64,000 bases of DNA. Source: Streptomyces sp. P3. GTDB lineage: Bacteria; Actinomycetota; Actinomycetes; Streptomycetales; Streptomycetaceae. This document shows, piece by piece, positions 24,213-33,140 of the stretch. Under the pieces are notes generated by a model. The model was not told the DNA's origin and made no database searches. It saw only the letters and a list, made by a program, of their open reading frames with translations. Made by a program: the position numbers and the translations under genes. Position 1 is the first letter of the stretch; every line of letters starts with the position of its first letter. The stretch is taken from positions 6,572,001 to 6,636,000 of the forward strand of contig NZ_CP028369.1 of assembly GCF_003032475.1 (NCBI RefSeq), in the 5' to 3' direction.

Positions 24213-25604
24213 ATGCCCGCAGCGATGCCCGCGTTCTCGATCGATCCGGCGCGGACGGCTTGGTGCGCCGAACTGCGCGCACTGGCCGCCGACCGGCTGC
24301 GCCCACTCGCGGAGAAGGGCGAACCCGGCCGGGTCAACCGCCCGCTCGTCGCCGAACTCGGCCGCCTGGGGCTGCTGTCCCGGCTGTTCACCTCCGGCGC
24401 GGTCGACCTCTGCCTGATGCGGGAATCCCTCGCGTACGCCTGCACCGAGGCCGAGACGGCTCTCGCGCTGCAAGGGCTGGGCGCCCACCCGGTCCACGCC
24501 CACGGCACCCCCGCCCAGCGCCGCCGCTGGCTGCCCGACGTCGCCGAGGGCACCGCGCTGGCCGCGTTCGCGTTGAGCGAGGCCGGCGCCGGTTCGGACG
24601 CGGCCGCGCTGTCCCTGGCCGCCGAGCGCGACGGAGCGAACGGCTGGCGGCTCACCGGCGAGAAGTGCTGGATCTCCAACGCGCCCGAAGCCGATTTCTA
24701 TACGGTTTTCGCGCGCACCACCCCGGGGGCGGGCGCGCGGGGCGTCACCGCCTTCCTGCTCCCCGCCGACCGTCCCGGCCTCACCGGATCCGCCCTCGAC
24801 ATGCTCTCCCCGCACCCCATCGGCGCCCTCCGCCTCGACGCCGTCCCGGTCACCGCGGACGACGTGCTCGGCGAGCCCGACAGAGGCTTCCGCGTCGCCA
24901 TGGGCACCCTCGACCTGTTCCGCCCGAGCGTCGGCGCGTTCGCCGTCGGCATGGCGCAGGCCGCGCTCGACGCCACCCTCGCCCACACCGCCCGCCGAGA
25001 CGCGTTCGGCGGCAAGCTGCGGGATCTGCAAGCGGTTTCCCATCAGGTAGCCGAGATGGCGCTGCGCACGGAGGCGGCCCGGCTGATGGTCCACGCGGCG
25101 GCGACGTCGTACGACGCCGCCGCCCCGGACGTCCCCCGGCGCGCCGCGATGGCCAAGCTGCTCGCCACCGAGACGGCCCAGTACGTCGTCGACGCGGCCG
25201 TCCAACTCCATGGCGCGTGTGCCCTGCGCCGCGGCCACCTCCTCGAGCACCTCTACCGGGAGGTGCGCGCACCACGGATCTACGAGGGAGCCAGCGAGGT
25301 GCAACGCGGCATCATCGCGCGGGAGTTGTACGCCGAGCACGCGAGGCGGGCGGACCACGTGGAAGGGGCCGGGCACGCCGAGCCGACGAGAGGGGACGTC
25401 CCCGCCGATCCGCCGGACCGGATCGGGCAGGCCGACCGGATCGGGCAGGCGCAACAGACCGTGCAGGCCGGACAGACCGTGCGAGATGAAGGGGCGACCG
25501 TGCGGACCGAACGGTCACCACACGTCGCACAGGGCGGGCGAGTCGACCGAGAGGCCGGACGAGTCGAGCGGCAGGCCGAACGAGCCGACCGGGAGGCCGA
25601 GTGA
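24213..25604 (+). CDS. Acyl-CoA dehydrogenase with a repetitive C-terminal tail
   Basis: A 463-residue protein. Residues 1 to about 380 are an acyl-CoA dehydrogenase: FALSEAGAGSDAAA, GEKCWISNAPEADFYTVFA, RRDAFGGKLRDLQAVSHQVAEM and the C-terminal YREVRAPRIYEGASEVQRGIIAREL, where Glu of YEGASE is the usual catalytic base. The last 80 residues are a low-complexity tail with repeated DRIGQA and TVQAGQTV-like units that does not belong to the fold. The tail keeps the frame up to a GTGA overlap with the RidA-like gene. It probably oxidises a ring-derived CoA ester and passes electrons to ETF. Confidence 0.87.
   Translation: MPAAMPAFSIDPARTAWCAELRALAADRLRPLAEKGEPGRVNRPLVAELGRLGLLSRLFTSGAVDLCLMRESLAYACTEAETALALQGLGAHPVHAHGTPAQRRRWLPDVAEGTALAAFALSEAGAGSDAAALSLAAERDGANGWRLTGEKCWISNAPEADFYTVFARTTPGAGARGVTAFLLPADRPGLTGSALDMLSPHPIGALRLDAVPVTADDVLGEPDRGFRVAMGTLDLFRPSVGAFAVGMAQAALDATLAHTARRDAFGGKLRDLQAVSHQVAEMALRTEAARLMVHAAATSYDAAAPDVPRRAAMAKLLATETAQYVVDAAVQLHGACALRRGHLLEHLYREVRAPRIYEGASEVQRGIIARELYAEHARRADHVEGAGHAEPTRGDVPADPPDRIGQADRIGQAQQTVQAGQTVRDEGATVRTERSPHVAQGGRVDREAGRVERQAERADREAE
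25400..25600. repeat. Low-complexity repeats in the acyl-CoA dehydrogenase 3' end
   Basis: Short repeated words built on GACCGGATCGGGCAGG, CAGACCGTGCAGG and GTCGACCGAGAGGCC are strung together here. Related words (GACCGTGCGGAC) also fill the leader at 23940-24190. It resembles replication-slippage expansion within and around this operon. Confidence 0.5.
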
Positions 25605-26002
25605 CCGTCGAGCGCATCAACCCGCCAGGGCTCTCGCCGCCCACCGGCTTCTCACACGCCGTCGTCGCCACCGGCGATCGCATCGTCTTCCTGGCCGGCC
25701 AGACCGCGCTGGACGCCGACGGGAACATCGTGGGGGAGTCGTTGCCGGAGCAGTTCGCGAGGGCGCTCACGAACCTGCTGGCCGCGCTGACCGCGGCCGG
25801 CGCAACGGCGTCCGACCTGGCGCGCGTCACCGTCTACGTCACGGACGTCGCCGCCTATCGTGAGCACGCCGCCGAACTGGGCGCGATCTGGCGGCGGTCG
25901 GCCGGCCGCGACTACCCGGCGATGGCGGTCGTCGAAATCGTCCGGCTCTGGGACGAGCAGGCACTCGTCGAACTGGACGGGTTCGCGGTGCTGGACCACT
26001 GA
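25601..26002 (+). CDS. RidA/YjgF-family protein (enamine/imine deaminase type)
   Basis: A 133-residue Rid-superfamily protein: INPPGLSPPTGFSHAVVATGDRIVFLAGQTALD, then FARALTNLLAALTAAGATASDLARVTVYVTD and a C-terminal VEIVRLWDEQALVELD. The arginine of VRL matches the position of the conserved RidA arginine. Rid proteins hydrolyse enamines and imines to release ammonia. In a 2-aminobenzoyl-CoA pathway a Rid protein would remove the ring amino group after dearomatisation, which supports anthranilate rather than salicylate as the substrate (inference). The GTG overlaps the stop of the acyl-CoA dehydrogenase. Confidence 0.88.
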   Translation: MTVERINPPGLSPPTGFSHAVVATGDRIVFLAGQTALDADGNIVGESLPEQFARALTNLLAALTAAGATASDLARVTVYVTDVAAYREHAAELGAIWRRSAGRDYPAMAVVEIVRLWDEQALVELDGFAVLDH

Positions 26003-26058
26003 CCGCGCACACGACCGGCACCCGGAGCGCTGAGAAAAGCGGTCGCAGTGCGTGATCT

Positions 26059-26072
26059 GATTCTCCAGAATC
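26059..26072. promoter_or_regulatory. Perfect inverted repeat just before the nucleotidyltransferase start
   Basis: GATTCT-CC-AGAATC at 26059-26072 ends six bases before the GTG start at 26079, occupying the place of a ribosome-binding site, which is otherwise absent. It could be an operator or a translation-blocking hairpin. Confidence 0.4.
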
Positions 26073-26078
26073 TGGCTC

Positions 26079-26894
26079 GTGGATCGACTGGTGGGTATCG
26101 CGGATCGGCTGACCGATGTCGACGGAGTGGTCGGCGTGTGTCTGGGAGGCAGCAGAGCGAGGGGAACGCATCGCCCTGATTCTGATGTCGATCTCGGCCT
26201 GTACTACCGGCCGCCGCTGGACACGGCTGCCTTGCGTCTTCTCGCGTCCGAGCTGACGGGCGAGTCGGTCGACGTGACGGAACCGGGCGACTGGGGGCCG
26301 TGGGTGGACGGTGGGGCGTGGCTGACCGTTGACGGCTGGCGTGTCGACTGGATCTACCGCGATCTGGACCGCGTGCACCGGATCTGGGAAGAGTGCCAGG
26401 CAGGGCGCTTCGAAGTAGGTGTGCAGGCCGGTCACCCGTTGGGTGTGTACTCCCATTCCTATGCAGGCGAGGTGGCCGTGGGGCGCGTTCTCGCCGATCC
26501 CGGTGGCGAACTGCGGGCCCTGCGGCAGGAGACTCGCCGCTATCCGGAGCCGTTGCGCGAGGCGCTGATCGCCAACACCCGGTGGGAAGCTCCCTTCACC
26601 CTGGCCAACGCCCGCAAAGGAGCGGCCGGCGGAGACGCTTTCTATGTCGCCGGCTGCGTCTTTCGCGCGGTAGGGCTTCTCGTGCAGGGCCTGCATGCCC
26701 ACGCGGGTTGCTGGGTGCTGAACGAAAAGGGAGCCGTTCGGGCGGCGCAAGCGCTGCCCGCTGCTCCCGCGGATTTCTCCGTGCGGGCTCACGAGTTGTT
26801 TGCCGTGCCGGGCACGGACCCGCAGGCGCTGTCCGCGGCGCTCGACTCCGCTGACCGGCTGACTGCCGAGGTGTGCGGGCAGCTCACGTCCTGA
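26079..26894 (+). CDS. Nucleotidyltransferase-domain protein
   Basis: A 271-residue protein with the minimal nucleotidyltransferase signature GGSRARGTHRPDSDVDLG at residues 25-42 (the GS-X10-DXD type metal site). A second acidic residue is in WRVDWIYRDLD, and the C-terminal helical half resembles the kanamycin-nucleotidyltransferase group. Such proteins adenylylate small molecules or proteins or act as antitoxin-like MNT domains. No HEPN partner is adjacent. Base bias is slightly weaker than in the neighbours, suggesting an accessory gene. The GTG start has no ribosome-binding site. Confidence 0.8.
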   Translation: MDRLVGIADRLTDVDGVVGVCLGGSRARGTHRPDSDVDLGLYYRPPLDTAALRLLASELTGESVDVTEPGDWGPWVDGGAWLTVDGWRVDWIYRDLDRVHRIWEECQAGRFEVGVQAGHPLGVYSHSYAGEVAVGRVLADPGGELRALRQETRRYPEPLREALIANTRWEAPFTLANARKGAAGGDAFYVAGCVFRAVGLLVQGLHAHAGCWVLNEKGAVRAAQALPAAPADFSVRAHELFAVPGTDPQALSAALDSADRLTAEVCGQLTS

Positions 26895-27000
26895 GGGAAG
26901 CCAGGGTGACGTGGTCGATCACCTGGCCACCGCCGAGAACGGCCCGGTGCCGTCCGGTCGGCCCGCTCGGGCCGACCGCGTGCCCGGAATCATCGCCGGG

Positions 27001-27049
27001 GCCCGCCGGGAAGCGTGGCGGAATCAGGGCCCGCCGGGAAACGTGGCGG
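27001..27049. repeat. Near-perfect 21-bp direct repeat
   Basis: Copies at 27001-27021 and 27029-27049, 28 bp apart, differ at one base and begin GCCCGCCGGGAA. They lie in the non-coding gap before the DUF6299 gene. Confidence 0.5.
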
Positions 27050-27114
27050 CACCAGGACGACTGCGACTCGTACCGTACGTCGACGGCGGGACGGACTCGC
27101 CGCCGAAGGAGTGA

Positions 27115-27603
<489 letters not shown>

Positions 27604-28244
27604 TCCCCGCAGGCCCCGCGCGGCGGTCCACCGTGCAGGTCCACGGTGCCGGCGACCGACCGGGACTGCCGAAAGCGGGTGGTGACGACGACGGCCGCGG
27701 CGAGAAGACGAAGGCGACGGCGGACGCCCGCGGGCCGGCCTGGTGCATGGGTGTCCGCTGTCGCCCGGCCCCTCGGCGGCGCGGCCGACGCCCCGGTGTG
27801 CCGACGGAGATGACCCCAGGCCCCTCTGCGACTCCCGCCCCAGCGCGAACTGCCGTGTCGTCGAGTTCCGCGAGATCCGCCGGTGTCCGCCGCCGTCGGT
27901 ATCCCCGTGACCTCCGTGACCTCCGTGACCCCCGCGTCCCGCTCGACCTGCGCGCCCGCTCGACCCGCGCGCCCGGTCGACGCGGTCGAGGCTCGAGAGG
28001 GGTCTCACCGGGTGACGTGCTCGTCGGCTCCCTGGCCCTGACCTGCGGCCGTGACCCCTGGGACCCGAAGCCGAGGGTAGTGCCGGGAAACCCTTTCCGA
28101 CCTCGGTCGACGGCGCGTTTTCCGCGCACAAACCTGCGTCAGCTCGTCGTTGACCGGCGATCCGCGGAGGGTCAGGGTGAGGGGGACGGGCAGGACATTC
28201 CGATCGCCTGTTTCCGGTCACCGAACCGAGTCCAGGAGGCCGCG
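27604..28244. other. 640-bp gap without a supported gene
   Basis: Frames are open because of high G+C, but none shows a start with ribosome-binding site or a recognisable fold. It contains a 9-bp tandem repeat CGTGACCTC at 27906-27932 and Arg/Pro-rich nonsense in all frames. It probably holds the promoter of the DUF35 gene. Confidence 0.4.
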
Positions 28245-28709
28245 GTGCTCCAGACGCAAACCCGTGAACACGACGAACTCGTGGACGACCCCGAAACGGT
28301 CGCCGTCGAGGCGACACCGGCGGACATGCCTGCGGACACGCCGGCGGACATGCCCGCCGCACCGGCCACCGGCCGCGAACTCTTCTTCCAGCGCTGCAGG
28401 TGGTGTGGCACCCCGGGGTACCGGCGCGCCTTCTGCCGCGCCTGCGGATCGGTGGCCTTCGCCCTGGAGCGCAGCGCGGGCGTCGGAGTCGTCGTCCGCC
28501 GAAACGGCCACGCCCAGCACAACACCTGGTGCGTCGCCATGGACGAAGGCTTCAACCTGCTGTGCCGGATCGTCGGCACGGCGCCGTTCGTCGTGGCGGT
28601 GGGGGCACGGGTGACCGCCGTACGGGCCGTCGCGCCCGTCGGCCGGGGCCTTCCCACCGTCGAACTCACGCACCCGGTCCCGGTCCAGCCGTCGGACGTC
28701 TGGTGGTGA
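28245..28709 (+). CDS. DUF35-type zinc-ribbon OB-fold protein
   Basis: A 154-residue protein. Residues 20-45 are a short repeat of PADMPADT type. The rubredoxin-like zinc ribbon CRWCGTPGYRRAFCRAC comes next, then the OB-fold. These proteins partner thiolases, HMG-CoA synthase-like enzymes or acyl-CoA dehydrogenases and are thought to bind CoA thioesters. The GTG at 28245 (VLQTQTREH) follows AGGAGG at 28234-28239. It stands 55 bp upstream of the CoA-transferase gene and is probably the first gene of that operon. Confidence 0.82.
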   Translation: MLQTQTREHDELVDDPETVAVEATPADMPADTPADMPAAPATGRELFFQRCRWCGTPGYRRAFCRACGSVAFALERSAGVGVVVRRNGHAQHNTWCVAMDEGFNLLCRIVGTAPFVVAVGARVTAVRAVAPVGRGLPTVELTHPVPVQPSDVWW

Positions 28710-28764
28710 GGGCATGCAGCGCCGGTGACGGCAGGTCGGGATACATGAACGGAGAGGAGGGTGC

Positions 28765-30027
28765 GTGAGCACCCAGCATGACGTGCCGGACGGTCGGGAC
28801 GGTCGGGATGGCCCGGACAGCCGAACCGACGGCCGCCGAGGAGCAGGGCGGGGCGCGCTGGACGGTCTGCGCATCGCGGACTTCTCCCGGGTCCTCGCGG
28901 GCCCCTACGCCACCATGCTCCTCGGCGACCTGGGCGCCGACGTGGTCAAGGTGGAGCGGCCGGGCATCGGGGACGAGACCCGGGCCTGGCACCCTCCGGC
29001 GGACAGCGACGGTACGTCCACCTATTTCCTGAGCGTCAACCGGAACAAGCGGTCGGTCGTTCTTGACCTGGCCACGGAGTCCGGCCGTGAACAGGCCCGC
29101 GCCCTTGTCGCCGAGTGTGACGTGGTGGTGGAGAACTTCCGTCCCGGCACGATGGAGCGACTGGGCCTCGGGTACGAGGAACTTCGTTCCCGGAAGCCGG
29201 AGTTGGTCTACTGCTCGATCAGCGGTTTCGGTAGCGGCGCGGGTGCCGCGATCCCCGGGTACGACCTGTTGGTGCAGGCCGCCGGCGGTCTGATGAGCGT
29301 GACCGGCGCCGCGGACGGTGAGCCGGTGAAGGCGGGCGTCGCCCTGGTCGACGTCATCACCGGCCTGCACGCGTGTCTCGGTGTGCTCGCAGCCCTCCGG
29401 CACCGCGACGCCACCGGGCAGGGCCAGCGGGTGGAGGTGAACCTGCTCGGCTCGCTGCTGTCCGCGATGGTCAACCAGGCGTCGGCGTTCGCCGTCGCGG
29501 GCGTGGTGCCGGGCCGTATGGGCAACGCGCATCCGAGCATCGCCCCGTACGAGACCTTCCCGACCGCGGATCGTCCCATCGCGCTCGCCGTGGGCAACGA
29601 CCGGCAGTTCGCGGCGCTCGCCGAGGCCACCGGGGATGCCGGTCTCGCTCTCGACGACCGCTTCCGCACCAACGCCGACCGGGTCGCCCACCGCTCCGAA
29701 CTGCGGGACATCCTGACCGAGCGGCTCAGCACCGCAGGCGCCGACGACTGGTCGACCGTCCTGCTGGCCGCCGGGGTGCCCGCCGGACCCGTCAACACCC
29801 TCGACGACGCCTTCGCCTTCGCCGGCCGGCTCGGCCTTCCCGGCATCGTCGACATCCCCGCCGATCCTGCCGACGGGGAGGAGTGCAGGCCGTCCCGCCA
29901 GGTCGCACACCCCATCGCACTGAGCGGGACACCCGCGCAGTACCGCCTGCCCCCACCCCGTCTGGGCCGGCACACCACGCAGATCCTCCACGGCCGGGCG
30001 GACGGGCCCGACCGTGCCTCCGGGTGA
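28765..30027 (+). CDS. CaiB/BaiF family CoA-transferase
   Basis: A 420-residue family III CoA-transferase. The N-terminal 30 residues are a Gly/Arg/Asp repeat; the fold then starts GLRIADFSRVLAGPYATMLLGDLGADVVKVE. The catalytic aspartate is expected in PGYDLLVQAAGG. Next to a glutaryl-CoA-dehydrogenase-like enzyme and ETF, a succinyl-CoA:glutarate (or related dicarboxylate) CoA-transferase role is plausible, because the eukaryotic SUGCT enzyme belongs to this family (inference). The GTG at 28765 follows GGAGAGGAGG. Confidence 0.88.
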   Translation: MSTQHDVPDGRDGRDGPDSRTDGRRGAGRGALDGLRIADFSRVLAGPYATMLLGDLGADVVKVERPGIGDETRAWHPPADSDGTSTYFLSVNRNKRSVVLDLATESGREQARALVAECDVVVENFRPGTMERLGLGYEELRSRKPELVYCSISGFGSGAGAAIPGYDLLVQAAGGLMSVTGAADGEPVKAGVALVDVITGLHACLGVLAALRHRDATGQGQRVEVNLLGSLLSAMVNQASAFAVAGVVPGRMGNAHPSIAPYETFPTADRPIALAVGNDRQFAALAEATGDAGLALDDRFRTNADRVAHRSELRDILTERLSTAGADDWSTVLLAAGVPAGPVNTLDDAFAFAGRLGLPGIVDIPADPADGEECRPSRQVAHPIALSGTPAQYRLPPPRLGRHTTQILHGRADGPDRASG

Positions 30028-30114
30028 CCCGGAGCACTCGACCGACCGCCGGCGGCATCGGCGCCCCGGTCGAACCGACCACCCCTATTCCACCCACGTG
30101 ACAAGGAGCCCCTC

Positions 30115-31290
30115 ATGAGCGGCAAGCCGCTGACGGACCCTCTCGACCTGCTCGACATCGCCGCCACCCTCACCGACGAGGAGCGCGAGATCCAGGCCAC
30201 CGTGGCCAAGTTCCTCGCCGACCGTGTGCGACCGCACGTCGGGGAATGGTTCGAGAACGCCCATTTCGCCCGCGAACTCGCCCCTGAACTGGGCAAGTTG
30301 GGGGTGCTGGGCATGCACCTCGAAGGCTACGGCTGCGCCGGCACCAACGCCGTGTCCTACGGCCTGGCCTGCCTGGAGCTGGAGGCGGCGGACTCCGGCT
30401 TCCGCAGCTTCGTCTCCGTACAGGGCTCGCTGTCGATGTTCTCCATCTGGAAGTGGGGCTCGGAGGAGCAGAAGCAGGAGTGGCTGCCCCGGCTCGCCGC
30501 GGGAGAGGCGATCGGCTGCTTCGGTCTGACCGAGCCCGACTTCGGCAGCGACCCCGCCGGGATGCGCACCCGGGCCGTGCGCGACGGCGGTGACTGGATC
30601 CTGAACGGCTCCAAGATGTGGATCACCAACGGGGGCATCGCCGACGTGGCCACCGTGTGGGCGCAGACCGAGGACGGCATCCGCGGATTCCTCGTGCCGC
30701 GCGGCACACCGGGCTTCACCACGCAGGACATCAAGCAGAAGATGTCGCTGCGCGCGTCCGTCACCTCGGAGCTGTACTTCGACGACGTGCGGCTGCCCGA
30801 CTCGGCGCGGCTGCCCCTGGCGCAGGGGCTGCGCGGTCCCCTGTCCTGCCTGAACGAGGCCCGCTTCGGCATCCTGTTCGGCGTCGTCGGCGCGGCCCGC
30901 GACAGCCTGCAGGCGGTCATCGACTACGCCGACTCACGCGTGCAGTTCGGCAAGCCGATCAGCGCCTTCCAGCTCACCCAGAAGAAGCTCGCCGACATGA
31001 CCGTGTCCCTGGGCGGCGCGGCCCTGCTCGCCCTGCACCTGGGCCGGCTGAAGGACCAGCACCGCATCCGGCCCGAGCAGATCAGCGTGGGCAAGCTCAA
31101 CAACGTGCGGGAGGCCATCGCGATCGCGCGGGAGTGCCGCACCGTCCTGGGCGCCAACGGCATCTCCCTGGAGTATTCGCCGCTGCGCCACGCCAACAAC
31201 CTGGAGTCCGTCCTCACGTACGAGGGCACCAACGAGATGCACACGCTGGTCGTCGGCCAGGCGATCACCGGCTACCCGGCCTTCCGCTGA
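30115..31290 (+). CDS. Acyl-CoA dehydrogenase, glutaryl-CoA-dehydrogenase type
   Basis: A 391-residue flavoprotein. FRSFVSVQGSLSM carries the arginine-serine motif that binds the second carboxylate in glutaryl-CoA dehydrogenase. The FAD/substrate segments GLTEPDFGSDPAGM and NGSKMWITNGGIADVATVWAQ are present, and the catalytic glutamate sits in TYEGTNEMHTL. The reaction would be glutaryl-CoA to crotonyl-CoA and CO2 with electrons to ETF. The two ETF genes follow directly. ATG at 30115 after AAGGAG. The family is certain and the substrate probable. Confidence 0.88.
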   Translation: MSGKPLTDPLDLLDIAATLTDEEREIQATVAKFLADRVRPHVGEWFENAHFARELAPELGKLGVLGMHLEGYGCAGTNAVSYGLACLELEAADSGFRSFVSVQGSLSMFSIWKWGSEEQKQEWLPRLAAGEAIGCFGLTEPDFGSDPAGMRTRAVRDGGDWILNGSKMWITNGGIADVATVWAQTEDGIRGFLVPRGTPGFTTQDIKQKMSLRASVTSELYFDDVRLPDSARLPLAQGLRGPLSCLNEARFGILFGVVGAARDSLQAVIDYADSRVQFGKPISAFQLTQKKLADMTVSLGGAALLALHLGRLKDQHRIRPEQISVGKLNNVREAIAIARECRTVLGANGISLEYSPLRHANNLESVLTYEGTNEMHTLVVGQAITGYPAFR

Positions 31291-31316
31291 CCACCCGCGC
31301 CTGAAGGAAGACGACC

Positions 31317-32099
31317 GTGAACATCGTCGTACTCGTCAAGCAGGTCCCGGACACCGCTGCCGAACGCACCCTGTCCGAGGCCGATCACTCCCTCGACCGC
31401 GAGAGCGCCGATCTCGTCCTGGACGAGATCAACGAGCGCGCCGCGGAGGAGGCGCTGACCCTGAAGGAGGCGGTGGGCGCCGAGGTCACCGTCGTGTCCA
31501 TGGGACCTGACTCCGCGCTCGACGCCATCCGCAAGGTCCTGGCGATGGGCGCCGACCGCGGCATCCACGTCTGCGACGACAGACTCCGGGGCGCCGATGT
31601 CGTGACCACCGCACAGGTGCTGGCAGCCGCCGTGCGGACCGTGGCGGACGTCGACCTGGTCCTCGCGGGCGACGCGACGACCGACGGACAGGCGAGCGTG
31701 GTCCCCGCCGTCGTCGCGGACCTGCTCGGCCTGCCCTCGCTGACCCATGCGCGGGAGGTGACCGTGGAAGCGGGAGGGGTCCGCGCGGAGCGGGCGACGG
31801 AGCACGGCGAGGCGACGCTCGGCGCGCCGCTGCCCGCGCTGGTCAGCGTCACCGAGAAGATCAACGAACCCCGCTACCCCTCCTTCAAGGGGATCATGGC
31901 CGCCAAGAAGAAGCCGGTGGCGACGGTCGACCTCGACGACCTGTTCCCCGACGCGGACGACACCGGGTTCCTCGTGACCCGCACCCGCGTGGTGAAGGCC
32001 GTCCCGCGCCCGGCATGGACCGCCGGAATCCGCGTCACCGACGACGGATCGGCCGGCCGGCGGCTGGTCGACCACCTGATCGCCCAGAAGCTCGTCTGA
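31317..32099 (+). CDS. etfB: Electron-transfer flavoprotein beta subunit
   Basis: A 260-residue ETF-beta. It starts MNIVVLVKQVPDTAAERTLS, has LDEINERAAEEALTL and the AMP/FAD-interacting AGDATTDGQASVVP, and ends with the recognition-loop region KINEPRYPSFKGIMAAKKKP that contacts partner dehydrogenases. It transfers electrons from acyl-CoA dehydrogenases to the quinone pool through ETF:quinone oxidoreductase. It lies 26 bp after the dehydrogenase gene and 27 bp before etfA, so all three are one operon. Confidence 0.95.
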   Translation: MNIVVLVKQVPDTAAERTLSEADHSLDRESADLVLDEINERAAEEALTLKEAVGAEVTVVSMGPDSALDAIRKVLAMGADRGIHVCDDRLRGADVVTTAQVLAAAVRTVADVDLVLAGDATTDGQASVVPAVVADLLGLPSLTHAREVTVEAGGVRAERATEHGEATLGAPLPALVSVTEKINEPRYPSFKGIMAAKKKPVATVDLDDLFPDADDTGFLVTRTRVVKAVPRPAWTAGIRVTDDGSAGRRLVDHLIAQKLV

Positions 32100-32126
32100 A
32101 CCGCTCCGAACACGAAGCAGGAACCC

Positions 32127-33092
32127 ATGCCCGATGTCCTCGTCCTCGTCGACCACGACGGGGAGCACGTCCACAAGACCACGAACGAACTCCTTTCCGC
32201 CGCAAGGCGGTTGGGCACCCCTGCCGCGGTCGTCGTGGGGACCCCCGGCACCGCGGCACGCCTCGAGGAGACCCTCGCCCGCCACGGCGCCGTCCGCGTC
32301 CACGCGGCCGAATCCACCGAAGCGGACGAGTTCCTCGCCACGCCGGCCGTGGACGCGCTGGAGCTCGCGGTCCGGGAATCCGCCCCTGCGGCAGTTCTGG
32401 TCTCCGCCACGGCGGACGGCAAGGAGGTGGCAGGGCGGCTGGCCGCACGGCTGGACGCCGGGCTGCTGATCGACGCGGTCGACCTGGACTCCTCCGGCGT
32501 GGCCACCCAGATCGTCTTCGGCGGGTCGTACACCGTACGCTCCCAAGTCACCCACGGCATACCGGTCATCGCCGTCCGGCCCGGGTCCTTCGAGCCGCAG
32601 GAGCACCCCGAGGAGGCGGAGGAGCGCAGACTCGTCCCGCCGCCGATCGACCCCACGGCGTCGGCCCGCGTCACCGCCCGTCGTGCAGCGCTCGCGGGTG
32701 ACCGTCCCGAACTCACCGAGGCGAGCGTCGTCGTGTCCGGCGGACGCGGTGTCGCAGGAGCGGACGGCTTCAGGGTGGTCGAGGAACTGGCCGACGCCCT
32801 GGGAGGCGCGGTGGGCGCCTCGCGCGCCGCGGTCGACGCCGGCTACTACCCGCACCAGTACCAGGTCGGACAGACCGGAAAGTCCGTCTCACCCCAGCTG
32901 TACATCGCCCTGGGAATCTCCGGGGCCATCCAGCACCTCGCCGGGATGCAGACCTCCAAGACGATCGTCGCGGTCAACAAGGATCCCGAGGCGCCGATCC
33001 TCGGTATCGCCGACTACGCGGTCGAGGGAGACCTGTTCGAGGTGGCTCCCTCCCTGACGCGGGAAGTGGTCGCCCGCCGTACCGGCGGCTGA
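32127..33092 (+). CDS. etfA: Electron-transfer flavoprotein alpha subunit
   Basis: A 321-residue ETF-alpha. The N-terminal domain ([20 protein letters not shown]) is followed by the FAD-binding C-terminal domain with [65 protein letters not shown] and [12 protein letters not shown]. It forms the heterodimer with EtfB. Streptomyces usually has another etfBA pair elsewhere, so this set may be dedicated to the local dehydrogenases (inference). A hairpin follows 30 bp after the stop. Confidence 0.95.
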   Translation: MPDVLVLVDHDGEHVHKTTNELLSAARRLGTPAAVVVGTPGTAARLEETLARHGAVRVHAAESTEADEFLATPAVDALELAVRESAPAAVLVSATADGKEVAGRLAARLDAGLLIDAVDLDSSGVATQIVFGGSYTVRSQVTHGIPVIAVRPGSFEPQEHPEEAEERRLVPPPIDPTASARVTARRAALAGDRPELTEASVVVSGGRGVAGADGFRVVEELADALGGAVGASRAAVDAGYYPHQYQVGQTGKSVSPQLYIALGISGAIQHLAGMQTSKTIVAVNKDPEAPILGIADYAVEGDLFEVAPSLTREVVARRTGG

Positions 33093-33121
33093 CGCGGACG
33101 CCCGGGAGTCGCCGCTCGCGA

Positions 33122-33140
33122 GGCCCGGGTCGTCCGGGCC
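33122..33140 (+). terminator. Hairpin after etfA
   Basis: GGCCCGG (33122-33128), a 5-nt loop and CCGGGCC (33134-33140), 29 bp downstream of the etfA stop. Confidence 0.55.

Noticed and set aside
22194..25454. A 1086-codon minus-strand frame that would extend the CoA-ligase far upstream
   Set aside because: The ligase fold starts at 23798; the upstream part is antisense to the acyl-CoA dehydrogenase and contains the shared operator.
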